Shown piece by piece: positions 1-8,096 of a DNA stretch of 64,000 bases (positions are counted from its first letter, which is position 1; each line of letters begins with the position of its first letter). The notes under the pieces are model-generated. The model was not told where the DNA came from. It ran no database searches and was given only the letters and a program-made list of their open reading frames with translations. A program made the position numbers and the translations under genes. Source of the stretch: Aquidulcibacter paucihalophilus (GTDB taxonomy: Bacteria > Pseudomonadota > Alphaproteobacteria > Caulobacterales > Aquidulcibacteraceae); assembly GCF_002105465.1 (NCBI RefSeq), contig NZ_NCSQ01000168.1, positions 16,373 to 80,372 of the forward strand, given 5' to 3'.

Positions 1-72
1 CTCATAGCGCACGTCTGCCATGGTTTGGCAGGTGGCAGCCGTATTGCGGCTTTCAAGGCGATTATCTGTCAT
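1..72 (-). CDS. probable chorismate mutase, N-terminal fragment (runs off the window)
   Basis: Twenty-four codons are open on the minus strand from an ATG at 72 to the window edge. The encoded start ends CQTMADVRYE. A stretch of the form C-x-TM-A-[DE]-VR just before the first helix is typical of short AroQ-type chorismate mutases of alphaproteobacteria, which convert chorismate to prephenate on the way to phenylalanine and tyrosine. None of the catalytic residues lie inside the window, so the call rests on a short N-terminal match only. The ribosome binding site is weak. It would be transcribed away from the LysR gene that lies downstream of it on this strand's left-hand neighbour side. Confidence 0.45.
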   Translation of the reverse strand, partial: MTDNRLESRNTAATCQTMADVRYE

Positions 73-119
73 GGCCGCGCAGATAGACTAGACTGCGGGC
101 AGACGCAAAGCCTCAATCA

Positions 120-1040
120 CTAAATCACCCAGTCATCGCCAGTTGCTTCCGATTTGATCCAGTCGAGGAAGGCCTTGAGGGCAGGAGTCATGGTGCGGCC
201 CTTGGGGCGCACGAGCCAATAGGCAAAGCCGACTTTATCGCCTTCGCCGGAAAAAGGCGCGACCAGACGCCCAGACTGCAGGTCGGCCGCGGCAATCGCG
301 CGTTTTGCCAAAGCGACCCCTCGACCAGACGCGGCCGCATCAATCACCATGGCTGACTGGTTAAAGCGCAAGCCCTGATTGCCATCGGCGCGCTGTACGC
401 CGCGCGCGGTCAACCACATGGACCAATCTGGACAGGAAGGATCATTATCGGGGCTGACATCATGAAGCAGTGTGTGGCCGACCAAATCTTGCGGCGTGCG
501 TAAGGGTTTGGCACCTTCCAAAAGGGCGGGACTGCACACAGGCAGAACTTCTTCGCTCATGAGCATTTCTGAGGTGACGCCCTCGTAAAAGCCTGGGCCA
601 TAGCGCACTGCTAGATCAACATCGGCATAAGCAAAGTCGACGAGGTTCATGTCGGCTGCGACCCAGACCTGAACCTCTGGATTGGCGGCTTGGAATCTGT
701 CGATGCGCGGCACCAGCCATTTGGAGGCAAACGAAGGGGCCGCAGATACCGACACGCGTTCCCGCCGCAAGGGCAAGCGCATTTGTCGCACAGCATCATC
801 GATGCGTTCAAAGGCTTCACGCAATAAGGGCATAGAGGCGCGTGCAGAATCTGTGAGTTCAACGGCCCGCCCTAAGCGCCGAAACAAGGGTTGGCCAACG
901 AAATCCTCAAGAATTTTAACCTGCTGGCTGATCGCCCCCGGCGTTACGTCCAGGTCTTCAGCCGCTTTGGTGAAAGATAAGCGCCGCGCGGCCGCTTCAA
1001 AGGCGCGCAATGCATTCAAGGGGGGATAGGCAGTGTTCAT
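120..1040 (-). CDS. LysR-family transcriptional regulator (GcvA-like)
   Basis: The 306-residue product has the normal LysR length. A winged helix-turn-helix occupies about residues 6-65, with the recognition segment FTKAAEDLDVTPGAISQQV, followed by a linker helix and a two-lobed effector-binding domain from about residue 90 to the end. The opening PPLNALRAFEAAARRLSF resembles the GcvA/AmpR branch, in which the regulator commonly controls a divergently transcribed neighbour. The neighbour here is a PLP aminotransferase starting at 1179, and the gap carries three copies of the heptamer AGAAAGT. It is therefore likely to control that gene and itself. The inducer cannot be read from sequence. Confidence 0.9.
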   Translation of the reverse strand: MNTAYPPLNALRAFEAAARRLSFTKAAEDLDVTPGAISQQVKILEDFVGQPLFRRLGRAVELTDSARASMPLLREAFERIDDAVRQMRLPLRRERVSVSAAPSFASKWLVPRIDRFQAANPEVQVWVAADMNLVDFAYADVDLAVRYGPGFYEGVTSEMLMSEEVLPVCSPALLEGAKPLRTPQDLVGHTLLHDVSPDNDPSCPDWSMWLTARGVQRADGNQGLRFNQSAMVIDAAASGRGVALAKRAIAAADLQSGRLVAPFSGEGDKVGFAYWLVRPKGRTMTPALKAFLDWIKSEATGDDWVI

Positions 1041-1042
1041 AG

Positions 1043-1125
1043 AGAAAGTCTAATGCCAGAAAGTAGGCAAGACAACGATCAGAAAATCTATTTTTACAAG
1101 TAAGGGCTTTCGTAGTCCACTTTCT
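1043..1125. promoter_or_regulatory. AGAAAGT heptamer cluster in LysR/aminotransferase divergent promoter
   Basis: The heptamer AGAAAGT occurs at 1043-1049 and 1058-1064, 15 bp apart and in the same orientation. It occurs inverted as ACTTTCT at 1119-1125. All three lie in the 138 bp between the divergent LysR and aminotransferase genes. LysR proteins bind as tetramers to spaced half-sites in such gaps, so these are candidate operator elements. The repeats are seen directly; their function is inferred. Confidence 0.3.
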
Positions 1126-1178
1126 ATGGCCCGGCGCAGGGCTCGACACCCACCCCCCAAGCCGTTTATGCCAGTAAC

Positions 1179-2318
1179 ATGACTGCCTTGATCGAGCCGT
1201 TTCGCGCCATTTCCATCAGCCGCCTTGCCCACGCCATGAAGGCACGTGGGGAGAAGGTGATTCATATGGAGTTTGGCCAACCGTCAACTGGGGCCCCGTC
1301 CAAGGCGATTGCCGCCGCCCATCACATCTTAGACACAGATGGTATGGGCTATTGGGAGTCGAACCCTTTGAAGGAGGCCTTAGCTGGCCGCTATCAAGAC
1401 CTTTATGGCGTGCGTATTGATCCAGAGCGGATCGTGCTGACCTGCGGGGCCTCGCCTGCCCTAGTGATGGCGTTGAGCTCGGCATTTGCGCCTGGGGATG
1501 CAATTGCTTTTGCAAGCCCTGGCTACGTCGCCTATCGCAATACGGTTAAAGCGCTGCATCTGACACCGTTGGAGATTGTGTGTGGTGAGGCGACACGGTT
1601 TCAGATTTCAGCGGCGCAAATAGAGGCTTTGGAGCCAGCCCCCAAAGGATTAATCTTGGCCAGTCCCGCCAATCCAACCGGCACCATTATTCCCGCAGAA
1701 GAACTTCAAGCGATTGCTGAGGTCTGTGCCCGGCGCAATATCCGCATCATTTCCGACGAAATCTATCATGGGCTAAGCTATGTGGGGCCAACCCACTCAA
1801 TGCTGGAATTCGCGCCCAATGCCTTGGTGGTCAATTCCTTCTCCAAATATTTCTCGATGGCTGGCTGGCGATTAGGCTGGTTGGTGGCTTCCGATGATCT
1901 GGTTGACGCCGCCCGCGCCCGGATGGGCAATCTGTTCTTGACCGCTCCCTCCTTGGCCCAACATGCAGGACTGGCGGCGATGGATTGCATTGACGAGCTG
2001 GAAGCCAATGTCGCTACCTATCGCGCCAATCGCGAGATTATTTTGCAGGCCCTCCCAGCAATGGGAGTCACGCGCATTGCCCCGCCGGATGGGGCCTTCT
2101 ACATTTATGCCGACGTCAGCCATTTGACTGGCGACAGTATGGGGTTTGCCCATCAGATGTTGGCGGATACAGGCGTGGCCATTGCACCGGGCGTCGATTT
2201 TGATCCGGTCGCCGGCCACACGCATCTACGGTTCAGTTTCGCGGTTTCTACGCCCCAAATCGAAGAGGCGATGGACCGTTTAACTCCTTGGTTTAATAAA
2301 AGAAACGCTCTTCGCTGA
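1179..2318 (+). CDS. PLP-dependent aminotransferase, class I/II
   Basis: The 379-residue protein is a fold-type I aminotransferase. Landmarks in order are the N-terminal EFGQPSTGAP segment, the substrate loop SPANPTGT at 162-169, the PLP-ring aspartate in SDEIYHGL (D193), the Schiff-base lysine K223 in SFSKYFSMAGWRLGW, and a C-terminal arginine in HLRFSF that would bind the substrate carboxylate. It should transfer an amino group between an amino acid and a 2-oxo acid in the cytoplasm; the amino acid is not predictable. The start has no clear Shine-Dalgarno sequence. It is divergent from a LysR gene that probably controls it, and its last 26 bp overlap the convergent SnoaL-like gene. Confidence 0.9.
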   Translation: MTALIEPFRAISISRLAHAMKARGEKVIHMEFGQPSTGAPSKAIAAAHHILDTDGMGYWESNPLKEALAGRYQDLYGVRIDPERIVLTCGASPALVMALSSAFAPGDAIAFASPGYVAYRNTVKALHLTPLEIVCGEATRFQISAAQIEALEPAPKGLILASPANPTGTIIPAEELQAIAEVCARRNIRIISDEIYHGLSYVGPTHSMLEFAPNALVVNSFSKYFSMAGWRLGWLVASDDLVDAARARMGNLFLTAPSLAQHAGLAAMDCIDELEANVATYRANREIILQALPAMGVTRIAPPDGAFYIYADVSHLTGDSMGFAHQMLADTGVAIAPGVDFDPVAGHTHLRFSFAVSTPQIEEAMDRLTPWFNKRNALR

Positions 2319-2646
2319 TTTTGCCGTTAGAAACGGTATATAAGGCGACTTCATCCATTGCGACGCGCTCGCCACTTTCTTTGTTCGTGATGTCCATGAC
2401 AAATCGCAGGGCAAATTGATTGCCATTTACGTAAGGTCCATGGGTCTCCACACGATGGACCTCATGGGCCCCATACCACCACTCGCCTTTCGCAAGCAGG
2501 GCAGGAATCCCCTCAGCGATGCTGGAAGGACCCTCCATATTTTCAATACTGCGCACATTTTCAGCCCAATATTTCAAGCCGGCTTCAACCATTTGGCCTG
2601 CTTTGCACATGGCAGCAAAGTCATCGGCAACTTCCTGTGTTGTCAT
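2293..2646 (-). CDS. SnoaL-like / NTF2-fold protein
   Basis: The ATG at 2646 is chosen because a GGAG lies 8 bases upstream; a longer frame to 2685 adds 13 residues with no better signal. The resulting 117-residue protein has the layout of the SnoaL-like NTF2 fold: an N-terminal helix that carries MVEAGLKYWAENVRSIE, then alternating strands ending in SNGKISEERFFY. Such proteins are small cytoplasmic dimers that act as isomerases, hydrolases or plain ligand binders. No catalytic residues can be assigned here. It overlaps the aminotransferase tail to tail by 26 bp and has no obvious partner. Confidence 0.7.
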   Translation of the reverse strand: MTTQEVADDFAAMCKAGQMVEAGLKYWAENVRSIENMEGPSSIAEGIPALLAKGEWWYGAHEVHRVETHGPYVNGNQFALRFVMDITNKESGERVAMDEVALYTVSNGKISEERFFY

Positions 2647-2754
2647 ATTCCATACTCCGTCGACTAGAACATAACAGGAACACACTTTTTGCAGCCCGGC
2701 AAGAGGCTCTGGCAGGATGGATGCACACCACAGAGGAAATAATCGTTTTGGCCT

Positions 2755-3957
2755 TCAGATTCGGGGCTTGGAATTGGCCAAGGGCGTGCCTTTTTCGGGG
2801 GCGCGGCGCGCAGACATCTGGCGGAACAGATGGCGCAACCACCGCCGGCTGGGCTGCTCAAACCGAATATGGACTAAGGCTGCTGTGATCAGCGTGAGGG
2901 TCAAAAGCACGGCGATTTCTGGCAGCCCCATCCGATAGGTCTTTTCAAGCTCAAACCACTTTTGCATCACATTCCGCCACACCATCAAAATGGGCAGGTG
3001 GACCAGATAGAGGGCAAATGAAGCCTCACCCCCAAATTGAACCCATGAATGTGACAGAAAGCTGCGCTGACCCGATTTTGCCAACAGCGCTAGCGACAAG
3101 ACAAAGGGGCCAGCTAGGGCAACAATCAGGCGGTCATCTATCTGGGCATGCATCGCCAATAGCATGGCGGCAGTCGTGAACAGCGCAAATAGGCTCGCTT
3201 GAACCTGGCTTAGGCTAATCTTTTGGCCGAGATAATAGAGGCCGATGCCATAGAGGAATTCCGGCACAACCAGCATGATCCCGAGGTTTTCTTGGGCCTC
3301 TGTCAAAATCGGGCCGAATAAACTTCGATAGGCAAGGTCAAGGGCCATAAACATGACAACGGCCAAACCAATCAGCCATTGGGGGCGTTCGCGCCAACGC
3401 AGGGCGATCCAAGCAAAGGCTGGAAAGCACAAATAGACAAACCACTCTGCTGATAGAGACCAAGATGGCCCGTTCCAATTTGCCATGTCTTGGGTTGGGA
3501 ACCACGCATGTACAAGAAACAGGCTGGTGAGAAAACTGAAGATCGAAAAATTGTTGGGATTAATAGCTACACCCACAAACCCAGCACCCAAAGTTAGGGC
3601 TAAAACACCTATCAAAATGAAGAAATGGGCAGGATAGACCCGGGCAAACCGCGCGCTGATGAAATCCCAATAGGACGGGGCCTTGTCACCGGTGAGATAG
3701 ACATGTATGAGGATAAAACCAGACAGGATAAAGAAGATATCCACGCCTAAGCGAGCGCGATTGAGGATGGGGGCCGCTTCTGCGGGCAGGGCCCAGAACA
3801 GTTGGTAGTGAAAGAAAACTACGCCTAACGCGAGAAACAGCCGCACACCCGTCAAAGGCTCAAGTGTCGTAGGGAAGTTATACAGGCGTGTGGGTGCGAT
3901 CACAGAAGTGTCTCCGAAGTAGCGTGGGCATCGCACCGAGATGATGCCGTAAGGCAA
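2755..3957 (-). CDS. acyltransferase-3 family membrane protein (OafA-like)
   Basis: The 400-residue integral membrane protein belongs to the acyltransferase-3 family, which moves acetyl or other short acyl groups across the inner membrane onto sugars of surface polysaccharides. It carries both family hallmarks: the R-x10-H motif as R39 and H50 in LTGVRLFLALGVVFFH, and an RxxR motif in SARFARVYP. The segment LGVDIFFILSGFILIHVY is the family signature, and about ten hydrophobic segments follow. The first 30 residues look unlike a family start, so translation may begin at a later codon. A paralog at 43131-44222 lacks the histidine. No polysaccharide cluster is adjacent, so the substrate is unknown. 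Confidence 0.88.
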   Translation of the reverse strand: MPYGIISVRCPRYFGDTSVIAPTRLYNFPTTLEPLTGVRLFLALGVVFFHYQLFWALPAEAAPILNRARLGVDIFFILSGFILIHVYLTGDKAPSYWDFISARFARVYPAHFFILIGVLALTLGAGFVGVAINPNNFSIFSFLTSLFLVHAWFPTQDMANWNGPSWSLSAEWFVYLCFPAFAWIALRWRERPQWLIGLAVVMFMALDLAYRSLFGPILTEAQENLGIMLVVPEFLYGIGLYYLGQKISLSQVQASLFALFTTAAMLLAMHAQIDDRLIVALAGPFVLSLALLAKSGQRSFLSHSWVQFGGEASFALYLVHLPILMVWRNVMQKWFELEKTYRMGLPEIAVLLTLTLITAALVHIRFEQPSRRWLRHLFRQMSARRAPEKGTPLANSKPRI

Positions 3958-4045
3958 AGATGTATTAGATCAACACCTTTTTAAAAATCGAGCAGAGGGG
4001 CAAGCAAGATGTACGCCAAACCACGGTAACCACACGCCTATGGGC

Positions 4046-5356
4046 CTAAACCTCTGAACCCTCGATGAACACAGGTTTTTGGAACTTGGCTAAAAAGGTG
4101 GTGACGGTCAGATTTGCCAAAACATTGATCGCTGTTGCTGTTCGATCGGTGATAGGATTCACCGCAAATAAGATGGCGAGGCCTTCAAGTGGTAAGCCTA
4201 GGGCCAGTAATAGGGGCGCTATCGCAATCATGCCCCCGCCTGGAATGCCTGGAACCGTCGCATTGAAGATGGCGGCATAGGCTGCTGCAAATGCTATCTC
4301 CTGCAGACCAAAGGGTGTGCCGTACAGCAGGGCGAGAAAATAAGTGGAAAACACCCACGCATATGCCGTTGATGGCTTAAAGGTGGAAACCGCAAACGGC
4401 AGTACAAAGCCATAGACGCGTTCGGGTAACCGCCAAACATCGCGCGCCGTATCAATCATGGCAGGTAAGGCGGACAGGGACGAACTTGTGCCCAGAGCCA
4501 CTGAAACCGGGTTTGAAACGCCGATCAACAGCTTGGAAAGCGGGAGATTGCCCCAGATTGCCAGCCCTGCAAGGAGACCCAAGCTGAAAACCAGGGCGGC
4601 ACTTACATGGACAGTGATGAAATATCCTAGCGCCGTGAAGGCTTCCCCGCCAAGTTTGGTGCCAACAACGAGGGTCAGTCCAAAAATTCCAAGGGGCGCA
4701 ACCAGCAAAACGCCTTGAACCACTAAGAGCATAACCGAACTGATCGTTCGGCAGGCACTGACGATCTGGCTTCTCACCTCTGGTGGGGCAATTAAGCTGG
4801 CAAATCCAAAGGCAATTGCAAAGATCATCAGCGACAGCATTGTGCCATCGGCGGCAGCTTTGATCGGGTTGATTGGGATCAGATTTTTGAACCAGCTCGC
4901 GATACTGGCATCGCCCGTTGGGACTTCGGCGGCATGAACCGAGGTCCGCAACTTGTCAGTGATGCCTGGATCTAAGCTCAAGCCTGAAAAGACAAATTGC
5001 GTGCTCAAGGCCGCAAGGCCTGCAAAGCAGATGCAGATGAGGAAAAAGCCCATCAGGGTCTGTACGCTGATGTTCCCAGCCGAACGACCATTCTCAGCCC
5101 CTGCAATGGCCCCGATCAACAAGGGCACGATCAGCGGAATGATGGTCATGCGGATGGCATTGATCCACATGGTGCCGACCACATCAAAGAGGGCGATTGT
5201 GGCCTGCGTCCCGGCGCTCTCGCCCGTGCTGGTAAGAAAACCACCTGCGGCAAAGCCAAGAACGAGGCTTAAAATGCACGCCAGAGGCAGCAGCGCCTGC
5301 CATCGCTCGATGAAAGTCTGCGGCCTCAGGGCGGTCGAAAGCGCTGCGTCTGCCAT
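4046..5356 (-). CDS. divergent dicarboxylate/amino acid:cation symporter (DAACS) family transporter
   Basis: The 436-residue protein aligns along its length with the GltP/DctA/GltPh family of elevator transporters. The serine-rich hairpin tip ALGTSSSLSALP (287-298) and the LPFAVST segment are clear. However, the cation-binding motif NMDGT of transmembrane segment 7 reads FKPST (326-330). In segment 8, with GltPh as reference, D394 is kept (D404), R397 is alanine (A407), N401 is kept (N411) and D405 is asparagine (N415). R397 is the residue that holds an acidic side chain and D312/D405 are sodium ligands. The protein is full length, so a changed substrate and ion coupling is more likely than decay. 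Confidence 0.85.
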   Translation of the reverse strand: MADAALSTALRPQTFIERWQALLPLACILSLVLGFAAGGFLTSTGESAGTQATIALFDVVGTMWINAIRMTIIPLIVPLLIGAIAGAENGRSAGNISVQTLMGFFLICICFAGLAALSTQFVFSGLSLDPGITDKLRTSVHAAEVPTGDASIASWFKNLIPINPIKAAADGTMLSLMIFAIAFGFASLIAPPEVRSQIVSACRTISSVMLLVVQGVLLVAPLGIFGLTLVVGTKLGGEAFTALGYFITVHVSAALVFSLGLLAGLAIWGNLPLSKLLIGVSNPVSVALGTSSSLSALPAMIDTARDVWRLPERVYGFVLPFAVSTFKPSTAYAWVFSTYFLALLYGTPFGLQEIAFAAAYAAIFNATVPGIPGGGMIAIAPLLLALGLPLEGLAILFAVNPITDRTATAINVLANLTVTTFLAKFQKPVFIEGSEV

Positions 5357-5444
5357 GTCTCAAATCCAGAAACTCGGTTGAACCTGGATTTTACTAGCAA
5401 GTAGGTAGAGACCCTAAAAGCCTCAGACGCGAAACATTTTTGAT

Positions 5445-5843
5445 CTACTGTCCGCTGATGGCGTCAGAGATGGCGGCCTTGGCCGCGCAAGAGACAAGAC
5501 CATTGCGGGTTTTGGGGTCTAGCGAGGTCGCTGTTTCAACAGCTGACTGGATCGACCCATCGATAGAGGTTTTCACAATCGCCGTCACCGCATCAATATG
5601 CTCAGCCTTCAATTTAGGACCAAGCTCTGTTTGCAAACAGCCGCAGAAGGTTTCCGATTGGCCCGCCAATTGGCAAACCAATTTGGTATCGAGCACTTCG
5701 CCCACGGCTTTGGCGGCATCCCCAGCCACACTCACAGCAGAGCTTTTGAGCTCTTTCACGGTTTCAGCGGCTTCGGTGGGGGCTTGGCCACAGGCGCTTA
5801 AGGCCAAAGTAGCTGCAAGGAGTAGGGCGGTTAGACTTTTCAT
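5445..5843 (-). CDS. small predicted lipoprotein of unknown function
   Basis: I place the start at the ATG at 5843 because it opens a classical lipoprotein signal: MKSLTALLLAATLALSACG, with lipobox LSAC and the modified cysteine at residue 18. The product is then 132 residues. The longer frame to 5921 would bury this signal. The residue after the cysteine is glycine, which does not suggest inner-membrane retention. The mature part is helical and alanine-rich with four more cysteines, two of them as CGC in ETFCGCLQTE. I do not recognise a family. It sits between a transporter and a TadG-like gene on the same strand, with no sign of a shared function. It would be processed by Lgt and LspA, both encoded in this window. 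Confidence 0.75.
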   Translation of the reverse strand: MKSLTALLLAATLALSACGQAPTEAAETVKELKSSAVSVAGDAAKAVGEVLDTKLVCQLAGQSETFCGCLQTELGPKLKAEHIDAVTAIVKTSIDGSIQSAVETATSLDPKTRNGLVSCAAKAAISDAISGQ

Positions 5844-5931
5844 GCAAATCACATGCCTTGATCCGCCATCACAAGAAACCCACAAGACTGTGACTGGCTG
5901 CGGGTTGACCCATGTGGGCACTCCGGCAGGC

Positions 5932-7182
5932 TTATTCAGTCAGGCGCAAGGATTCTTCTAAGGTTTTTGCCAATTGCCGGAACGCGGCACGCACTTCGTC
6001 TGGATTGTCGGCATGGAAATAATAGCCAGCCGAAGCACAAGCCTGCAGAGCAGGGGTGATTTGGTTATAAACTGGCTTTACCCACGTATTGAAGGCCCCG
6101 TCGCCATCCAAACGGACATATTTCAATTGAACCACGCCGACGCGGACGCCACGCGACTTTAGGTCTTGGCAGGCCGTGCTGCCAATTGGACCGGGCGAGA
6201 TGGCATTCCAGTCAAATTGCATGCCATCGGTGACAATAATGATGAATTTTTCAGGCTTCGCTTGCGATCCATCACCCGCCCCGCTGGTGAGGGTGTTACG
6301 ACCGGTTTGGATGGCTGGGGTTAGACGCGAAGCTGCGGCTGAATTTCCACCAGGTGCCAGTTTAAAGGTTCCGACGAAATCGCGCGCTGCCTGCATGTCC
6401 GAGGTAAGCGCGAGTTGGCGTTCCCACGAACGCGCCATGCGTGCGACGCCATAACGGGCCCGCAATCCGCGCGGATAAGCATCGTGCAATTCATCAATCA
6501 GGATTTGGACGCTTTCCTTCATAATGTCATGGCGCAGTTTTACCCCATTGGCATGGGCACGTTGCTCTGAAGTTGCATAGATATTGCTATTGATCAATTT
6601 GGTCGGAAAATGGCATGCAAACGCACAATTCTTATGTTCTGGGTCGTTTTTCGATAGAAGGCGCAATTTGTCACGCCCCGCTTCGTCGGCTGCCACACCT
6701 ATGGAGGCCGAACCATCCAGCCATAAATCGATGTCGACATAACGATAATCGGCTTTGCGCGCGCGGGCGGAGCCAGTAATCGGTGTCGAGGGTCCGCCCA
6801 TCAGCCCTGGCGCCACATTGGCTTGATTGGCAGAATAGGTGATAGCGGCGCTTCGCACCCGCCCAGTTTCTGTCGTGACATCAAAGCTGGTTACGGCGTT
6901 GCGCTCGCTGGGGTTGAGATTGGCCATGAAAGCTTTTTCGGCGACATCCTCCATGTCTTCATCCGCCGTCGTCGGCGCGATAGCAGCCAAAGCAGCCGTA
7001 TCGGCGGCGGATTGATATTTTGCTTTGCCGCTGGAAATCATCGCAAGTTGGATCGAGCCAACCCCAACCAGCAAAAGTGCGGTGGCAGATAACGCAAAGC
7101 TGAGCGCAATGGTTCCGCGCTCGCCCTTAAGCCGCGCCCCCCATGCGATCCACTTTTGCCACTTTACCGCCAACCAACGCAT
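5932..7182 (-). CDS. TadG-like pilus-assembly protein with von Willebrand factor A domain
   Basis: The 416-residue protein begins with a Tad/TadG-type N-terminus: a basic segment, a single transmembrane helix at about 24-48, and the AADTAALAAIA segment at 59-69 that is shared by TadE/TadG pseudopilins. A von Willebrand factor A domain follows. Its metal-ion site is intact: DGSAS gives D156, S158 and S160, and IIIVTDG gives T318 and D319. Cysteine pairs flank the domain. TadG proteins are thought to be minor components of the tight-adherence (Flp) pilus at the cell surface. No other tad genes adjoin it, but an Flp pilin lies at 38979-39155. The long AT-rich region upstream may hold its promoter. 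Confidence 0.8.
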   Translation of the reverse strand: MRWLAVKWQKWIAWGARLKGERGTIALSFALSATALLLVGVGSIQLAMISSGKAKYQSAADTAALAAIAPTTADEDMEDVAEKAFMANLNPSERNAVTSFDVTTETGRVRSAAITYSANQANVAPGLMGGPSTPITGSARARKADYRYVDIDLWLDGSASIGVAADEAGRDKLRLLSKNDPEHKNCAFACHFPTKLINSNIYATSEQRAHANGVKLRHDIMKESVQILIDELHDAYPRGLRARYGVARMARSWERQLALTSDMQAARDFVGTFKLAPGGNSAAASRLTPAIQTGRNTLTSGAGDGSQAKPEKFIIIVTDGMQFDWNAISPGPIGSTACQDLKSRGVRVGVVQLKYVRLDGDGAFNTWVKPVYNQITPALQACASAGYYFHADNPDEVRAAFRQLAKTLEESLRLTE

Positions 7183-7564
7183 TCACTTTAACCCTGATTT
7201 CATGCTCATGGGCCTGATTAGGGGCTATTTCTGAATCCGTTGGAAGTATGTCTAGTTAATGCCACTCTAATCAATTTGTCCAATTTCAATTACTTGTAAG
7301 TATTGATATAATATAATCATTATATTTTTCCAAACTTGATTTGTCTTTTTATTTGACATCAAAATGATTTATTCTAGTATCTCAGTCGCTTAGCATTTGT
7401 ATGCCTCGCCATCCAAAAAGGTTACCGGTCGTTAGATTAATTTGAGTTGTAACTGACTGTTTCCATTAACTATAGCATCAAAAAAATCAGGCCCACTGCA
7501 ATATTTTTCAGGCTTTCAGAGCCTAGCGGTGTGATTAAGGTTCCAAATCTGGGAGAAGGATGAC
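7183..7564. other. 382-bp AT-rich intergenic region
   Basis: This gap lies between the divergent TadG-like and HPP genes and encodes no plausible protein. By hand count 27 of the 120 bases at 7261-7380 are G or C, far below the rest of the window. It holds a short AT palindrome around TATAATATAATCATTATA near 7306 and a promoter-like element at 7353-7380. A TTAA-N7-CTAA sequence near 7256, upstream of the pilus gene, resembles a degenerate CtrA site, but this is weak. It may be a complex divergent promoter or a binding region for a nucleoid protein. Confidence 0.5.
7353..7380 (+). promoter_or_regulatory. possible housekeeping promoter for the HPP gene
   Basis: TTGACA at 7353-7358 is a perfect -35 box. 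TAGTAT follows after 16 bases at 7375-7380. Read against the Caulobacter consensus, the -10 region TCTAGTAT matches GCTANAWC at five of eight positions with a 13-base gap. Transcription from here would leave an untranslated leader of roughly 180 bases before the HPP gene, which is long. AT-rich DNA produces such matches by chance, so confidence is low. Confidence 0.3.
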
Positions 7565-8056
7565 ATGCGCGCGCTTTCCTCCCTGTTTCAAACTCGTTGG
7601 GCCACTCAGCCTTGGAAACCTGCACTCGGTGCTGGCCTGGCGATTGCCGTTATCGCAGGCCTAAAAGCTTGGGGCATGCTTGCTTATTTGATTGCACCCT
7701 TGGGGGCATCTGCAACCTTAGTTTGGATGGTGCCCAAAAGCCCCCTTGCGCGACCGCGTGCCGTAATTGGGGGCAGTTTGATCTCAGCTTTGATCGGCTT
7801 TTTCGTGCTAAGCTTGTCGGGGTCGACACCGTGGGCGATGGGCTTTGCTGTGGGCCTTGCCATCTTTGCGATGGTGATGTTTGACGTTTTGCACGCCCCA
7901 GCCGGTGCGTTGCCGCTGGTGATCGGGATCACTCACCCAGAGCCTGTTGGCTTTATGGCAAGCTTGGCTGCCTCAACCATTCTTCTGGTCCTGTTGGGGC
8001 TGATCTATGTCCGGCTGACCGAGCGAAAGACCCACCCGGCCCCAGGCCCTAATTAG
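7565..8056 (+). CDS. HPP-family integral membrane protein
   Basis: The 163-residue protein has four or five hydrophobic segments and belongs to the HPP family. The family motif is HPPxGA; here it reads HAPAGALPL. The loop LIAPLGASATLVW is also typical. Some cyanobacterial and plant members have been linked to nitrite transport across membranes, but most bacterial members have no proven role. A good ribosome binding site, GGGAGAAGGATGAC, precedes the ATG. It stands alone, divergent from the TadG-like gene and 40 bp before a serine hydrolase gene on the same strand, with which it might be co-transcribed. Confidence 0.8.
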   Translation: MRALSSLFQTRWATQPWKPALGAGLAIAVIAGLKAWGMLAYLIAPLGASATLVWMVPKSPLARPRAVIGGSLISALIGFFVLSLSGSTPWAMGFAVGLAIFAMVMFDVLHAPAGALPLVIGITHPEPVGFMASLAASTILLVLLGLIYVRLTERKTHPAPGPN

Positions 8057-8096
8057 AGCTGCGACGGAATATCAGGCGAGGGCCGTTTCAGTCAGC

